Shown: piece by piece, positions 10,915 through 21,303 of the stretch
Layout: every line of letters starts with the position of its first letter
How positions within the stretch are numbered: the stretch's first letter is position 1
Position numbers and translations under genes: made by a program
Notes under the pieces: generated by a model
What the model saw: the letters and a program-made list of their open reading frames with translations, nothing else
Told to the model about the DNA's origin: nothing
The model's database searches: none
DNA from: Diplonema papillatum
Taxonomy: Eukaryota; Euglenozoa; Diplonemea; Diplonemida; Diplonemidae
Length of the DNA: 64,000 nucleotides
Direction: 5' to 3'
Assembly (NCBI GenBank): GCA_030068145.1
Contig: JAPJBO010000198.1
Location: 1 to 64,000, forward strand

Positions 10915-11528
10915 CTTCCTGGGCTAGCCTGTTCACTCACAAAATCAGTGGCTACCTCAGGGGGTTACCCCATCGTACGTGAAACCCTGTTTCTTCTTCC
11001 CCTTTCTTTGTTGCAATGAGTGGATTTCAGAAGCATTCTGAGAAATGCAACGATCAAGTGAAGCGCACGCGAAGCGCAGTAGCGCAGTTCATGATGAACT
11101 CAGCAAGTGAAGCGCCAAGGCATTCTTACGATTCATCGTGGGAATGTTTCAGCGTAACGACCAAACAGCAGGTCATTGGGGTTTTAGCAACACAAAGTCT
11201 AAAATTCCCACCCACCCACATCCTGGTATTCGCTGCTTGCTATCCTATCAGTCCGCGGTATCCGCGAGGTCCAGGGGAGCTGGGTTCCCACCCTCCGTCC
11301 CCCGGGTCTGGTGGTGTGACTTCCTGGGCTAGCCTGTTCACTCACAAAATCAGTGGCTACCTCAGGGGGTTACCCCATCGTACGTGAAACCCTGTTTCTT
11401 CTTCCCCTTTCTTTGTTGCAATGAGTGGATTTCAGAAGCATTCTGAGAAATGCAACGATCAAGTGAAGCGCACGCGAAGCGCAGTAGCGCAGTTCATGAT
11501 GAACTCAGCAAGTGAAGCGCCAAGGCAT

Positions 11529-13213
11529 TCTGAAGGTTTCCAGGGTGGGGACATCTCCGGATGTCAAAATCGAGGTGTCTCCTTGGTGGGGACAACTCGA
11601 AACAATGAAATTCAAGTGTCTCCCTTAAAGTTTGAAGGTTTCCAGGGTGGGGACATCTCCGGACGTCAAAATAGAGGTGTCTCCTTGGTGGGGACAACTC
11701 GAAACAATGAAATTCAAGTGTCTCCCTCAAAGTTTGAAGGTTTCCAGGGTGGGGACATCTCCGGACGTCAAAATCGAGGTGTCTCCTTGGTGGGGACAAC
11801 TCGAAACAATGAAATTCAAGTGTCTCCCTCAAAGTTTGAAGGTTTCCAGGGTGGGGACATCTCCGGACGTCAAAATCGAGGTGTCTCCTTGGTGGGGACA
11901 ACTCGAAACAATGAAATTCAAGTGTCTCCCTCAAAGTTTGAAGGTTTCCAGGGTGGGGACATCTCCGGACGTCAAAATAGAGGTGTCTCCTTGGTGGGGA
12001 CAACTCGAAACAATGAAATTCAAGTGTCTCCCTCAAAGTTTGAAGGTTTCCAGGGTGGGGACATCTCCGGATGTCAAAATAGAGGTGTCTCCTTGGTGGG
12101 GACAACTCGAAACAATGAAATTCAAGTGTCTCCCTCAAAGTTTGAAGGTTTCCAGGGTGGGGACATCTCCGGACGTCAAAATCGAGGTGTCTCCTTGGTG
12201 GGGACAACTCGAAACAATGAAATTCAAGTGTCTCCCTCAAAGTTTGAAGGTTTCCAGGGTGGGGACATCTCCGGACGTCAAAATCGAGGTGTCTCCTTGG
12301 TGGGGACAACTCGAAACAATGAAATTCAAGTGTCTCCCTCAAAGTTTGAAGGTTTCCAGGGTGGGGACATCTCCGGATGTCAAAATCGAGGTGTCTCCTT
12401 GGTGGGGACAACTCGAAACAATGAAATTCAAGTGTCTCCCTCAAAGTTTGAAGGTTTCCAGGGTGGGGACATCTCCGGACGTCAAAATCGAGGTGTCTCC
12501 TTGGTGGGGACAACTCGAAACAATGAAATTCAAGTGTCTCCCTCAAAGTTTGAAGGTTTCCAGGGTGGGGACATCTCCGGACGTCAAAATAGAGGTGTCT
12601 CCTTGGTGGGGACAACTCGAAACAATGAAATTCAAGTGTCTCCCTCAAAGTTTGAAGGTTTCCAGGGTGGGGACATCTCCGGATGTCAAAATCGAGGTGT
12701 CTCCTTGGTGGGGACAACTCGAAACAATGAAATTCAAGTGTCTCCCTCAAAGTTTGAAGGTTTCCAGGGTGGGGACATCTCCGGACGTCAAAATAGAGGT
12801 GTCTCCTTGGTGGGGACAACTCGAAACAATGAAATTCAAGTGTCTCCCTCAAAGTTTGAAGGTTTCCAGGGTGGGGACATCTCCGGACGTCAAAATCGAG
12901 GTGTCTCCTTGGTGGGGACAACTCGAAACAATGAAATTCAAGTGTCTCCCTCAAAGTTTGAAGGTTTCCAGGGTGGGGACATCTCCGGATGTCAAAATCG
13001 AGGTGTCTCCTTGGTGGGGACAACTCGAAACAATGAAATTCAAGTGTCTCCCTCAAAGTTTGAAGGTTTCCAGGGTGGGGACATCTCCGGACGTCAAAAT
13101 CGAGGTGTCTCCTTGGTGGGGACAACTCGAAACAATGAAATTCAAGTGTCTCCCTCAAAGTTTGAAGGTTTCCAGGGTGGGGACATCTCCGGACGTCAAA
13201 ATAGAGGTGTCTC
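11529..13213 (+). repeat. 102-bp satellite array, segment C (~16.5 units)
   Basis: Longest segment of the satellite, in phase with segment B across copy 2. The two variable sites (gacgtc/gatgtc and aatag/aatcg) give four unit types in an irregular order, so I see no strict higher-order repeat. Confidence 0.95.
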
Positions 13214-13315
13214 TCACAGTTTCACTGAGGGAGTTGATGCACCACGAAAAGTCGATCAGAGAACTTCACACAGCCTTCAGGGTGTGGTTGGTTCAAAGAA
13301 AGTTCAAGTTTTTCC

Positions 13316-14479
13316 ATGTCTTCGCCGCTGCCGAATGCCGACAGGTGGGACTACAGGTTCCCTTCTGTGCTCCGCGAGGCCTGGACTCGATCCTTTGCCT
13401 ATGAGCCACCTTCCAAAAGGAAGTTTCGCGTGCGTGAAATGGAGTCTTTCTGCTCCACGTTATTCGGCACATGCGAAGAGGCCGTCACAGACAGGGCCCG
13501 CGCGGTACTCGCCGAGGCGATCGGCGCCACGATACTTGAGGTGGCGGGTTTGGATCTGCAGCGGGTCTTGGCGATCCTAATGCTCGTGTATGAGGAGGAC
13601 GAAGCTCGCGTGTCACTAGCTGTTAAGAAGATTGTCGGAAAATTTGATGTACCCCCGCCTTCACTGGCGAGTCTTATCCAGGCCCCGGTCGAGGGTAGCG
13701 GAGCGGGGCAGCCGGTTTCTTCTGCGTCTGTTCCCTCTGCAGCGGTCCCGTCTGCGTCGGTGGCGCCTCCGGTGACGGCATCCGCGGGCGCATCGATGCA
13801 GGACCAGCTGCAGCGGATGGTCATGCAGCAGCAGGAGCAGATGCAGGCGCAGCAGCGGGAAATGCGGGCGCAACAACAGCAACAAGCGCACATGATGCAG
13901 GTGCTGCAGCAGATGCAGACGCAGCTGATGGGCATTTCGCACCAGCCGTCGCCCGCGGTAGCGTCAGTGTCAGCGACCGCGCAGCCAGCGCCGCAGCCAA
14001 TGGAGTCTGACGGGCGGCAGGAAGAGGAAGAAGACGTTGCCCCCAGGGTGTTCGCGAAGGACGCCAAGGACGTCCGAGAGTGGCGGGAGCCCCTGCTCCT
14101 GGACCCGTGGGGTTTGATCCGGGACGTCGAATCGGCTTACGTGTGTGGGAGGGCTCACCTTCCGGGTGGCGAGCAGCTCGACAGCACGTTCGGCATGCTC
14201 CGATGCTGGATGTTGGCCATGTCGGCCACCGAGGGATGGACGCGCAGCCCCGACCAGCTGAGGCTGGGAAATGAGCTTCTGAAACAACTCCGGCTTCAGA
14301 AGCTGTACGTGGAGGAGGGGATGAGCCGTCGGGACCTCCTCCGACAAATCGGGTCTCAGGCTGAGGACCCGTTGGACAAGGCCGCCGCGGTTCTGCGCGG
14401 CAAGAAGGAGAGGGGTCCGACGAAGAAGCCGGCCTTCAGGCCGAGGCAGCCGGGAAACGGAAAGGCCGGCGGGAAATGA
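13316..14479 (+). CDS. gag-like protein of YR retrotransposon copy 3
   Basis: ATG at 13316 right after repeat A1; 387 residues. N-terminal SSPLPNADRWDYRFPSVLREAW and KRKFRVREMESFC match the other copies. The middle (about residues 160-210) is rich in Gln and Met and probably coiled coil; the C-terminal domain carries DVREW and RLGNELLKQLRLQ. Its end overlaps the first ATG of the RT-frame ORF as ATGA at 14476-14479. Confidence 0.72.
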   Translation: MSSPLPNADRWDYRFPSVLREAWTRSFAYEPPSKRKFRVREMESFCSTLFGTCEEAVTDRARAVLAEAIGATILEVAGLDLQRVLAILMLVYEEDEARVSLAVKKIVGKFDVPPPSLASLIQAPVEGSGAGQPVSSASVPSAAVPSASVAPPVTASAGASMQDQLQRMVMQQQEQMQAQQREMRAQQQQQAHMMQVLQQMQTQLMGISHQPSPAVASVSATAQPAPQPMESDGRQEEEEDVAPRVFAKDAKDVREWREPLLLDPWGLIRDVESAYVCGRAHLPGGEQLDSTFGMLRCWMLAMSATEGWTRSPDQLRLGNELLKQLRLQKLYVEEGMSRRDLLRQIGSQAEDPLDKAAAVLRGKKERGPTKKPAFRPRQPGNGKAGGK

Positions 14480-14518
14480 CTGGCACCCACCCGGCCCAGG
14501 CTTCAACAGCCAGTTCCA

Positions 14519-15811
14519 ATGCAACAACAGCTCGCGCGGATGAAGTTCCTCCCTCGTTCCACCGTCGCGTCGACCCACTCACCTCCCGTGCGAATGAAGT
14601 TCCTCCCTCCGTCGAATGTCTTTCCGACGCACTCCCCACCCGTTCAAAAGTTCGTCTCCCCGCCGATTCCCATGCCTACACACCAAGTATATCTTCATCC
14701 CCCGTTGGCACGCACAACCGAGGCGTCGATGCTGCCACCAACACCGACCCGGCCAATGATGTGGGTTCGAGCTTGCAGCTCCTCACGGCCGTCAACGACC
14801 TCATCGTCACTGCGACCAACCTGTGCGCCGCCGTTGCCGGGAACCGAAGGGATGCCGACATCGGAGATAGGCATGGCAGTCTACCGCCTCATTTCGTCTG
14901 GAGGCACGAGCCGTACCGGTCGGACACAGGAGGGTGCGAGTACCGTGGAGATGGCTCGTACGAAGATGTCGGCGGTCGTGGCGGACATGTGGGCCCGGTC
15001 GACCACGCAGGAGCGTCGAAGCCTGTGGCGGCGGCTGCAGGCATGGACGACAGAACGTGGACTTGGGATGAACGCGGACTCGGCATGCCTGTTCGTGGCG
15101 GCAACGGGTGTCCGGCCCCAGGGACAGCTTGCCTACACCAAGGCCCTGTCGGCCTCGTTTGGGGCAATGGGGTTCGAGAACCACCCCCTGCGGGTCTTGG
15201 CCAAGGCCTTGCGCGGGGGTGGGGCGGCTATCCCGGAGAACCAGGCGACGCCAATCGAGAGGCGGAAGCTTGTGTCTTGGGCCAGGCAGCAGCAGGCGTC
15301 CGTTCGTCTGGCGGTTCTGGTCGCGTGGAAGACGGCTTCGCGTTGGGCGGAGGCGGCGAGTCTTTCGTCCGTGCAGTTCCTCCTGGTGACGCAGAGGGAG
15401 GTCGTCGTGGATTGGTTCCAGACGCCGAAGGGGCGGACGCAGGATCCATTCAAGGCGTCGCGCTTTGCGGTGATCCAGGGACCGTTGACGGCGGAAATCG
15501 CCGTTCTGTACGCGAAGTGTGCACCCTTCGCTCCGCTGTCGACGGTGACAACGTCGGCGCTGGACGCACTGTGGGGCCAGTCGGCGCAGATGCAGGGGTA
15601 CACCGCGCACTCCATCAAACGCGGAGCGGTGAAGCACCTCTTGCCGTTGCTGACCAGCGGCAAGCTGTCGCCGCACCTCATCGACCGGCTGACGAAGCAC
15701 GAGGAGGAGGGCGGACCCGGGACGCTGTCGAGGACCACGCTCCGGTACGCCGGGGGCGACGTGGACCTTGCCAGGGCACTCGAGACCGGCAAGGTGACGA
15801 AGCACTTGTGA
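14519..15811 (+). CDS. tyrosine recombinase of YR retrotransposon copy 3
   Basis: 430 residues from an ATG at 14519. Catalytic set: AWKTASRWAEA (Arg), TPKGRTQDPF (Lys region), TAHSIKRGAVKH (HxxR), TKHEEEGGP and TTLRYAGG (Tyr). It has a longer N-terminal region than the other copies, rich in Pro, Ser and Thr. It overlaps the RT-frame ORF throughout. Confidence 0.87.
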   Translation: MQQQLARMKFLPRSTVASTHSPPVRMKFLPPSNVFPTHSPPVQKFVSPPIPMPTHQVYLHPPLARTTEASMLPPTPTRPMMWVRACSSSRPSTTSSSLRPTCAPPLPGTEGMPTSEIGMAVYRLISSGGTSRTGRTQEGASTVEMARTKMSAVVADMWARSTTQERRSLWRRLQAWTTERGLGMNADSACLFVAATGVRPQGQLAYTKALSASFGAMGFENHPLRVLAKALRGGGAAIPENQATPIERRKLVSWARQQQASVRLAVLVAWKTASRWAEAASLSSVQFLLVTQREVVVDWFQTPKGRTQDPFKASRFAVIQGPLTAEIAVLYAKCAPFAPLSTVTTSALDALWGQSAQMQGYTAHSIKRGAVKHLLPLLTSGKLSPHLIDRLTKHEEEGGPGTLSRTTLRYAGGDVDLARALETGKVTKHL

Positions 15812-17466
15812 CGGGATACCTCCGCAGTGGTCAGTTCCACTCCGTCACCCGACGAGGTGGTTCGACGCGGCTGCCGCGAAGCAAGGAGGAGCGCGCTTCG
15901 CCATTGCATGTGGCCCCGATCGAGCCGATGTCTGTCGCGAAGCTTCGTCTGCGGATGAACGAGGCAACCCTCCGGCGCTTTGACGATACGTGGCGTTCAA
16001 CTTTCTTTCCCCGTGTCGAGACGGAGACGGCGATCGGGTCCCCCTCGACCCTTCGTCCCGACCATGCATCTTTGCTCGCGGAAAACGGGATAGCCCGCAG
16101 TTCAACCGGTCCCGGCCCGTTCGCTTCGGTCCCGTTCACAGTGCTGGAGGAGAAGGAAGGGGCGCTGCGGCAGCGCTTCATCTTGTGGACGGTTGACGGT
16201 AACCGAGCCGCTCAAGAGGCGGGTTACGAAGCATCTGTGCCCCTCGGACACGTTTCAGGCTACCTGGGGGCGAGTCGCGAGGAGTGTGGCTCAACCCGGG
16301 ATTTCAAGACGGGATTTTACGCCATTGAGATCCCGCCGGAGTCGCGTCATCTCTTCAGGTTCGCTGACTCCGATGGTGGTTGGTGGGAACTTCTGCGGCT
16401 TCCCATGGGCCATTCGTGTGCACCGGAATTAATGCACACCTTGGCAGCGGTGGCCGGCGGACATGAGGACTTCGTTCGTCCGGAGTTGGCGGAACGGGAT
16501 GTCGTCGTCGACATTTGGATCGACAACATCCGGTATGCGGGCAAGAAGCCGGCGGTACGGCTCGCGACTCGGAGACTGGACCAGACAGCGGAGGAGTGCG
16601 GCTTGACGTGGAAGCCGTCCGATTCGCAGACTGCCGCCACACGGTATGAGTTCATCGGGGTCGATTGGGACCACGTTGCTCATCGTGTTGCTGTCTCTCG
16701 GAAGTTGCGAAGAAAGCTGATGGAGGCGCGCTACACGCTGAAGTCGTCGCCTACCGTGCTAGCTTGTGAGCTCGAGACTCTCGGCGGTCGTTTGTTGCAT
16801 GCCTCTGCGGTCGCCGGCATTTTTCCGGGCTCCTTTTGGTTTGCGTTGAAGTTCTTTCGACGCATAACCAACTCGTTGAACCGAGGGGCTCGGCTGCCCT
16901 CTGATCGAGTTGAAGTTTCTCCGTGTGTTCGTTTGTCGCTCCAAGAGTGGATTGACTCGGTGCTGAAGCCGAGGGCCATTCCCACTCTCGAACAGTCCCC
17001 ACGTATCACGGCCTTCGTGGACGCGAGTAAGAAAGGCTGGGGGGGTGTCCTAGTTGACTCGCGCACAATGGAAGTGACCGTGTTGGGGGGGTCATGGAAC
17101 TCTGCAGAGAGCTCGTTGCACATAAACGAGCTGGAGGCAATTGCCTTCAAGTTAGTTGTCTTGGCTCTGCCGCCCTCGATTAGAGGTGGGAGAGTGGACA
17201 TTGTGGTTGATAATACCACTGTGAAAGGAGTGGCCCGTAAGGGGTCCTGTTTAAAAAGTGCCGTCTTGAACGAGGCGGTAGTTAAAGGACTGGAACGCGT
17301 GCGTTCCTTGAACTGCGCTGTTTCTGTACGATGGGTCAGGAGTGAGGGCAACCCTGCGGACTTGCCGTCACGCGTACCGCTGACCATGATTGGCGCTGAT
17401 GCGCTCGATTCAATTGTACTTGCGGTGAGGCAGTTTCTCACTGGCGTTGTGGTGGATGGAAGGTGA
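15812..17466 (+). CDS. reverse transcriptase-RNase H of YR retrotransposon copy 3
   Basis: RT blocks: ASVPFTVLEEKEG, LRLPMGHSCAPELMHTL and palm motif IWIDNIRYAG. RNase H blocks: AFVDASKKGWGG, HINELEAIAF, IVVDNTTVKG, RSEGNPADLPSR. The frame is open from ATG 14476 through the entire recombinase region in the -1 register, the same arrangement as copy 2. The coordinate given is where homology to the other copies starts. Confidence 0.88.
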
Positions 17467-17953
17467 CCTCGCCCAAGCTCGTTTCCCCGGGTTAAGGCAG
17501 TCACTCAACATTCCCTTGCGCTAGTGCTATCAGTTACAAAGACGTGTTCTTACTTCTCCTTTTCTTCTCGGCAGTTCTCGTCAGACAATACGAAGAGCAG
17601 AAACTTCTTCTAGGCAGTTCTCGTCAGACAATACGAAGAGCAGAAACTCTCACAGTTTCACTGAGGGAGTTGATGCACCACGAAAAGTCGATCAGAGAAC
17701 TTCACACAGCCTTCAGGGTGTGATTGGTTCAAAGAAAGTTCAAGTTTTCCCACCCTCCCTAACCCCCCGGTGACCTCGCCCAAGCTCGTTTCCCCGGGTT
17801 AAGGCAGTCACTCAACATTCCCTTGCGCTAGTGCTATCAGTTACAAAGACGTGTTCTTACTTCTCCTTTTCTTCTCGGCAGTTCTCGTCAGACAATACGA
17901 AGAGCAGAAACTTCTTCTAGGCAGTTCTCGTCAGACAATACGAAGAGCAGAAA

Positions 17954-18668
17954 CTCCTTGGTGGGGACAACTCGAAACAATGAAATTCAAGTGTCTCCCT
18001 CAAAGTTTGAAGGTTTCCAGGGTGGGGACATCTCCGGACGTCAAAATCGAGGTGTCTCCTTGGTGGGGACAACTCGAAACAATGAAATTCAAGTGTCTCC
18101 CTCAAAGTTTGAAGGTTTCCAGGGTGGGGACATCTCCGGACGTCAAAATAGAGGTGTCTCCTTGGTGGGGACAACTCGAAACAATGAAATTCAAGTGTCT
18201 CCCTCAAAGTTTGAAGGTTTCCAGGGTGGGGACATCTCCGGATGTCAAAATCGAGGTGTCTCCTTGGTGGGGACAACTCGAAACAATGAAATTCAAGTGT
18301 CTCCCTCAAAGTTTGAAGGTTTCCAGGGTGGGGACATCTCCGGACGTCAAAATCGAGGTGTCTCCTTGGTGGGGACAACTCGAAACAATGAAATTCAAGT
18401 GTCTCCCTCAAAGTTTGAAGGTTTCCAGGGTGGGGACATCTCCGGACGTCAAAATAGAGGTGTCTCCTTGGTGGGGACAACTCGAAACAATGAAATTCAA
18501 GTGTCTCCCTCAAAGTTTGAAGGTTTCCAGGGTGGGGACATCTCCGGATGTCAAAATCGAGGTGTCTCCTTGGTGGGGACAACTCGAAACAATGAAATTC
18601 AAGTGTCTCCTTCAAAGTTTGAAGGTTTCCAGGGTGGGGACATCTCCGGATGTCAAAATGGAGGTGTC
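17954..18668 (+). repeat. 102-bp satellite array, segment D (~7 units), right end of array
   Basis: Resumes in phase after copy 3 and ends at about 18668, where the last unit breaks off into unique sequence. Segments A to D add up to about 45 units, or 4.6 kb, inside the window. Confidence 0.95.
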
Positions 18669-21143
18669 GTAGCTGAGGGTGTAAAAGTTGGTGAAGCCTC
18701 GAGATTCTGTTGGAATTTTGCGAAGCTTGTGTGTTTCCTGCACACGAGCTGTAACGCTGTACCGTACCGTTCGGCCGGGGGGCGGTGCCCCCCGGATCCC
18801 CCCCTCTCTTTTGGAAGGATTGGTGCCAAAAAAAAAACCCCCGGGCTACGCTCGTATAGATTCGAAGGTATATTCAAGATCGGGAACCGGGACCAGCCAG
18901 CCAGTAGTGGCTGCCACCAAATACTTGGTATCTGGTGGCCTTGGGTTTTGGGTTTTATGTTTCCATCTATGCCCCCCCCCCCTCCAAAAAAAAAGTACCC
19001 AACAAATCGCAGGAGTATCGGATTTGACGACTTCTTCCCGTACTACCGCAACTATCAGCTGCAAGCCATCAGCGCCATCTGGTATGTGTTTTATCTTCGA
19101 AGGCCGATTCAACGGACACACGTTTATTCCTGATAGACGGAAGCACCGGTCGCGTCTCAGAGCCTACGCGGTGAGGTCCAACCAACAAGCTGGAGCGAAA
19201 GAGGGTGTGCTGTATTCGGAACGCGCGGAAGCACAGTTCTTGGACCACCCTTCGCGAGTCCAGAGGAGCCTTTTGCAGAGGCTGGAGTGTGCGGGCACCC
19301 TCTTTAGCTTCTGAGGCTGGACTCCGCCGTGTAAAACAGAAGAAGACTGTGAAACCCTGGAGAAGTGTGCTGGATAAGGATCCCCTGAACTTCTTACCTC
19401 GGGCATATTTTGGACCGGCCGCGTTGCTGCTCAAACCTCGCACTCGTGTGCTTGCTAACAAGAAAGGTAAACGGCACACCAAGCTAGAACACTGCTAACA
19501 AGCAAGGTAAACGGCCCACCAAGCTAGAACACTAAACTGCACTACTTGTGCCACGAAAGATACAAATCCCGATACCATGCCGCATAAAGAACATGAGTCT
19601 GCAAAATAAAGCCGCCCGAACAGTACAGTTTTTCGGGAGGGGAGTTGCTGAACTTCGCCCACTTCGTTCACAAAGTTCTTGATCCATGTTTGCCCTCGGT
19701 CTTTAGACTCGGATTAATGCAGCAGGTGCAAGCCCCCCCCGGAAAACAAAGCAAACACAGGTCCCGATCGCAGGATTAGCAGCGTTGCCGTTGACGCGCA
19801 CGCAAAGAGCTGAAGAATGGTCTCAGTGAGAGACTCTCTCACTGCACCAGTCAGAAGTTCGTCGAACGCCTGCTGCTGTCGATCACAGTCTATTAGCAGT
19901 CTATCAGGCGGGGGTACGGAATCCATCGCCGGCTACAATGCGTGCACACGCTCCCTGGTGAGGACGGAAGTAAAACACAGCCGAAATTCGACACAGCTCC
20001 TCTGCTATCCGGAGACAGATAGGCAGAATGCTCCTTGAGCAATGCATCGTCTGGGGCATTGAAGAGTTCCATGCCTCCCAGCGCCAAAAATCATTTGTGG
20101 GGAACGCGGCCGATCGTCTCGATTAAGTAACAAGAAGAACCTCGTGAAAACGAAGTGGCAGAAGTTCTGGACGAACTTACACGGTGAGGTCCAGCCTCAG
20201 AAGCTGGTCACACCCGAAAAGCGGGTGTGACACCCGCTCTTTTAACTCCAGCTTTAACGCTACAGTGCAAGCCCCACGCCTGGATGCTTGTTGGTGAGCC
20301 ACGTGACCGTAGACCCTTGGCCTGCTGCAGCACCGAGCACGCGTGGTAACTCACGATACCGTCGGAGTTTGCGCAGGCCCCCCTCCTCAAACGTTCAAAC
20401 GACAATCACAATACAAACATGGCTAGCCGTAGTTAAAGTGTATAAGCATACCTACTACCCGCATACCACCCGCCTCACAGCCTCAATGGTCAACCGGAGA
20501 CCCTAAAACACCGAACTCTAAACCACAATAAACGCTAGAAAATCCAATCTGTCCGCCCACACGGGAAATCCGTCGGAAACCCAGAACACATAAATAAGAC
20601 CCGTTTTTGTTGTAGTTGTACCGGTTTCTTGCGGGTGGGATAAACGCGCAGTCTTTTTCCCTCGCCGAGGTTTTATGGTCGCAAACGGCAGCCGCCCCGA
20701 GCCCGTGATGGGCACTGGACGGAGTCCTCCCCGAGCATTTAGTGCGGGCGGCCACTCACCAGTAGGCCGGCTCTCTGCAGTATCCGCGGAACGTGACACT
20801 TAGTTATCATGTTCCCTCACGACCACCTTCGAAGTTAGCACGGGGCCCTTCCGACGGCCACTGTCGAATGCGCAAGGCCTGCGGGCATCTGGCATGGCAC
20901 CGAGCAGCACTCACTTTGCCGAAAGGCTGGGTGGGTCGCAGATGGATCCCAGCGCAAAGACACTGTTTGCAAAGAAAGAGAAGCCGGGGAGGAGACAATG
21001 GGCAGCCGCGTGTTCTTCACATCTTCATCCGAACCCGTCGCTGTAGGCACCAGCGCCCTGCCTGTCTTGGTGTTGCCGTGAAAAGTCATAACGTACATAT
21101 AAAAGGTGTCACGGGATAAGCCGGCAGCCGCTGCTTAACTAAA
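18669..21143. other. gene-poor spacer with small repeats
   Basis: No convincing coding region. Visible items: a G/C-rich inverted stretch near 18770-18800, a 41-bp direct repeat (19452-19493 and 19494-19533, around AAACGGC[A/C]CACCAAGCTAG), a short hairpin CACACCCG...CGGGTGTG near 20208-20230, and a segment at 19537-19686 that recurs at 36354-36592. Confidence 0.6.
19537..19686 (+). repeat. dispersed repeat, copy 1 (second copy at 36354)
   Basis: The block containing CTACTTGTGCCACGAAAGAT through TTTTTCGGGAGGGGAGTTGC is near-identical to 36358-36466. After that this copy skips about 85 bp and rejoins at the CACTTCGTTCAC / AAGTTCTTGATCC segment, so it looks like a deletion derivative of the longer copy. 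Confidence 0.8.
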
Positions 21144-21303
21144 AGTGCATGCTAATCCATGTGGTTCATGTACTTAAAAGAACTCAATGCTTAACGGCTT
21201 ATCACGTGGGCAGGTGACGACGCAATCCGATAACCTGACTATCAAGGCAGTGCATGCTAATCCATGTGGTTCATGTACTTCAAAGAACTCAATGCTTAAC
21301 GGC
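21144..21303 (+). repeat. two tandem 3' tails of the 21304-23023 element
   Basis: Segment 21144-21211 is a tail sequence (TGCATGCTAATCCATGTGGT through CTTATCACGTGGGC). Segment 21212-21303 starts with the last codons of the neighbouring ORF (GGTGACGACGCAATCCGATAA, read as GDDAIR-stop) and then repeats the tail. The same end-of-ORF plus tail unit closes the main copy at 22880-22983. These are two very short, 5'-truncated copies stacked head to tail in front of a longer one. Confidence 0.75.

Larger units (their letters stand above)
6717..11528 (+). mobile_element. DIRS-superfamily (PAT/Ngaro-type) YR retrotransposon, copy 2
   Basis: Looks whole, with no obvious break. Parts: A1 (6717-6797), gag, tyrosine recombinase, RT-RNase H, B1 (10899-11123), A2 (11127-11207), spacer, B2 (11304-11528). 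A1 and A2 are both 81 bp and identical by eye; B1 and B2 are both 225 bp. Proteins are clearly homologous to copy 1 but diverged, and the terminal repeats share only short stretches (for example ATTCATCGTGGGAAT against ATCCATCGTGGGAAT), so this is a separate family of the same lineage. It is inserted in the satellite without target duplication, at a TTT/TCT core; the array is in phase on both sides. Confidence 0.9.
13214..17953 (+). mobile_element. DIRS-superfamily (PAT/Ngaro-type) YR retrotransposon, copy 3
   Basis: Looks whole, with no obvious break. Parts: A1 (about 13214-13314), gag, tyrosine recombinase, RT-RNase H, B1 (17462-17646), A2 (17650-17750), short spacer, B2 (17769-17953). The A pair is near-identical and the B pair identical by eye, so it is recent. 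B contains an internal direct repeat around GCAGTTCTCGTCAGACAATA. This is the most diverged of the three copies. Insertion is at a CTC core only 1-2 bp from the phase used by copy 1 in the 102-bp unit, again without target duplication. A solo relative lies at 47061-47314. Confidence 0.9.

Noticed and set aside
1-18668. Long open frames over the 102-bp array (up to more than 700 codons), as repeat-protein genes
   Set aside because: They are open only because the unit is 102 bp; several frames on both strands are open equally, they start at arbitrary non-ATG codons or inside units, and no non-repeat domain is attached except by accident at element ends.
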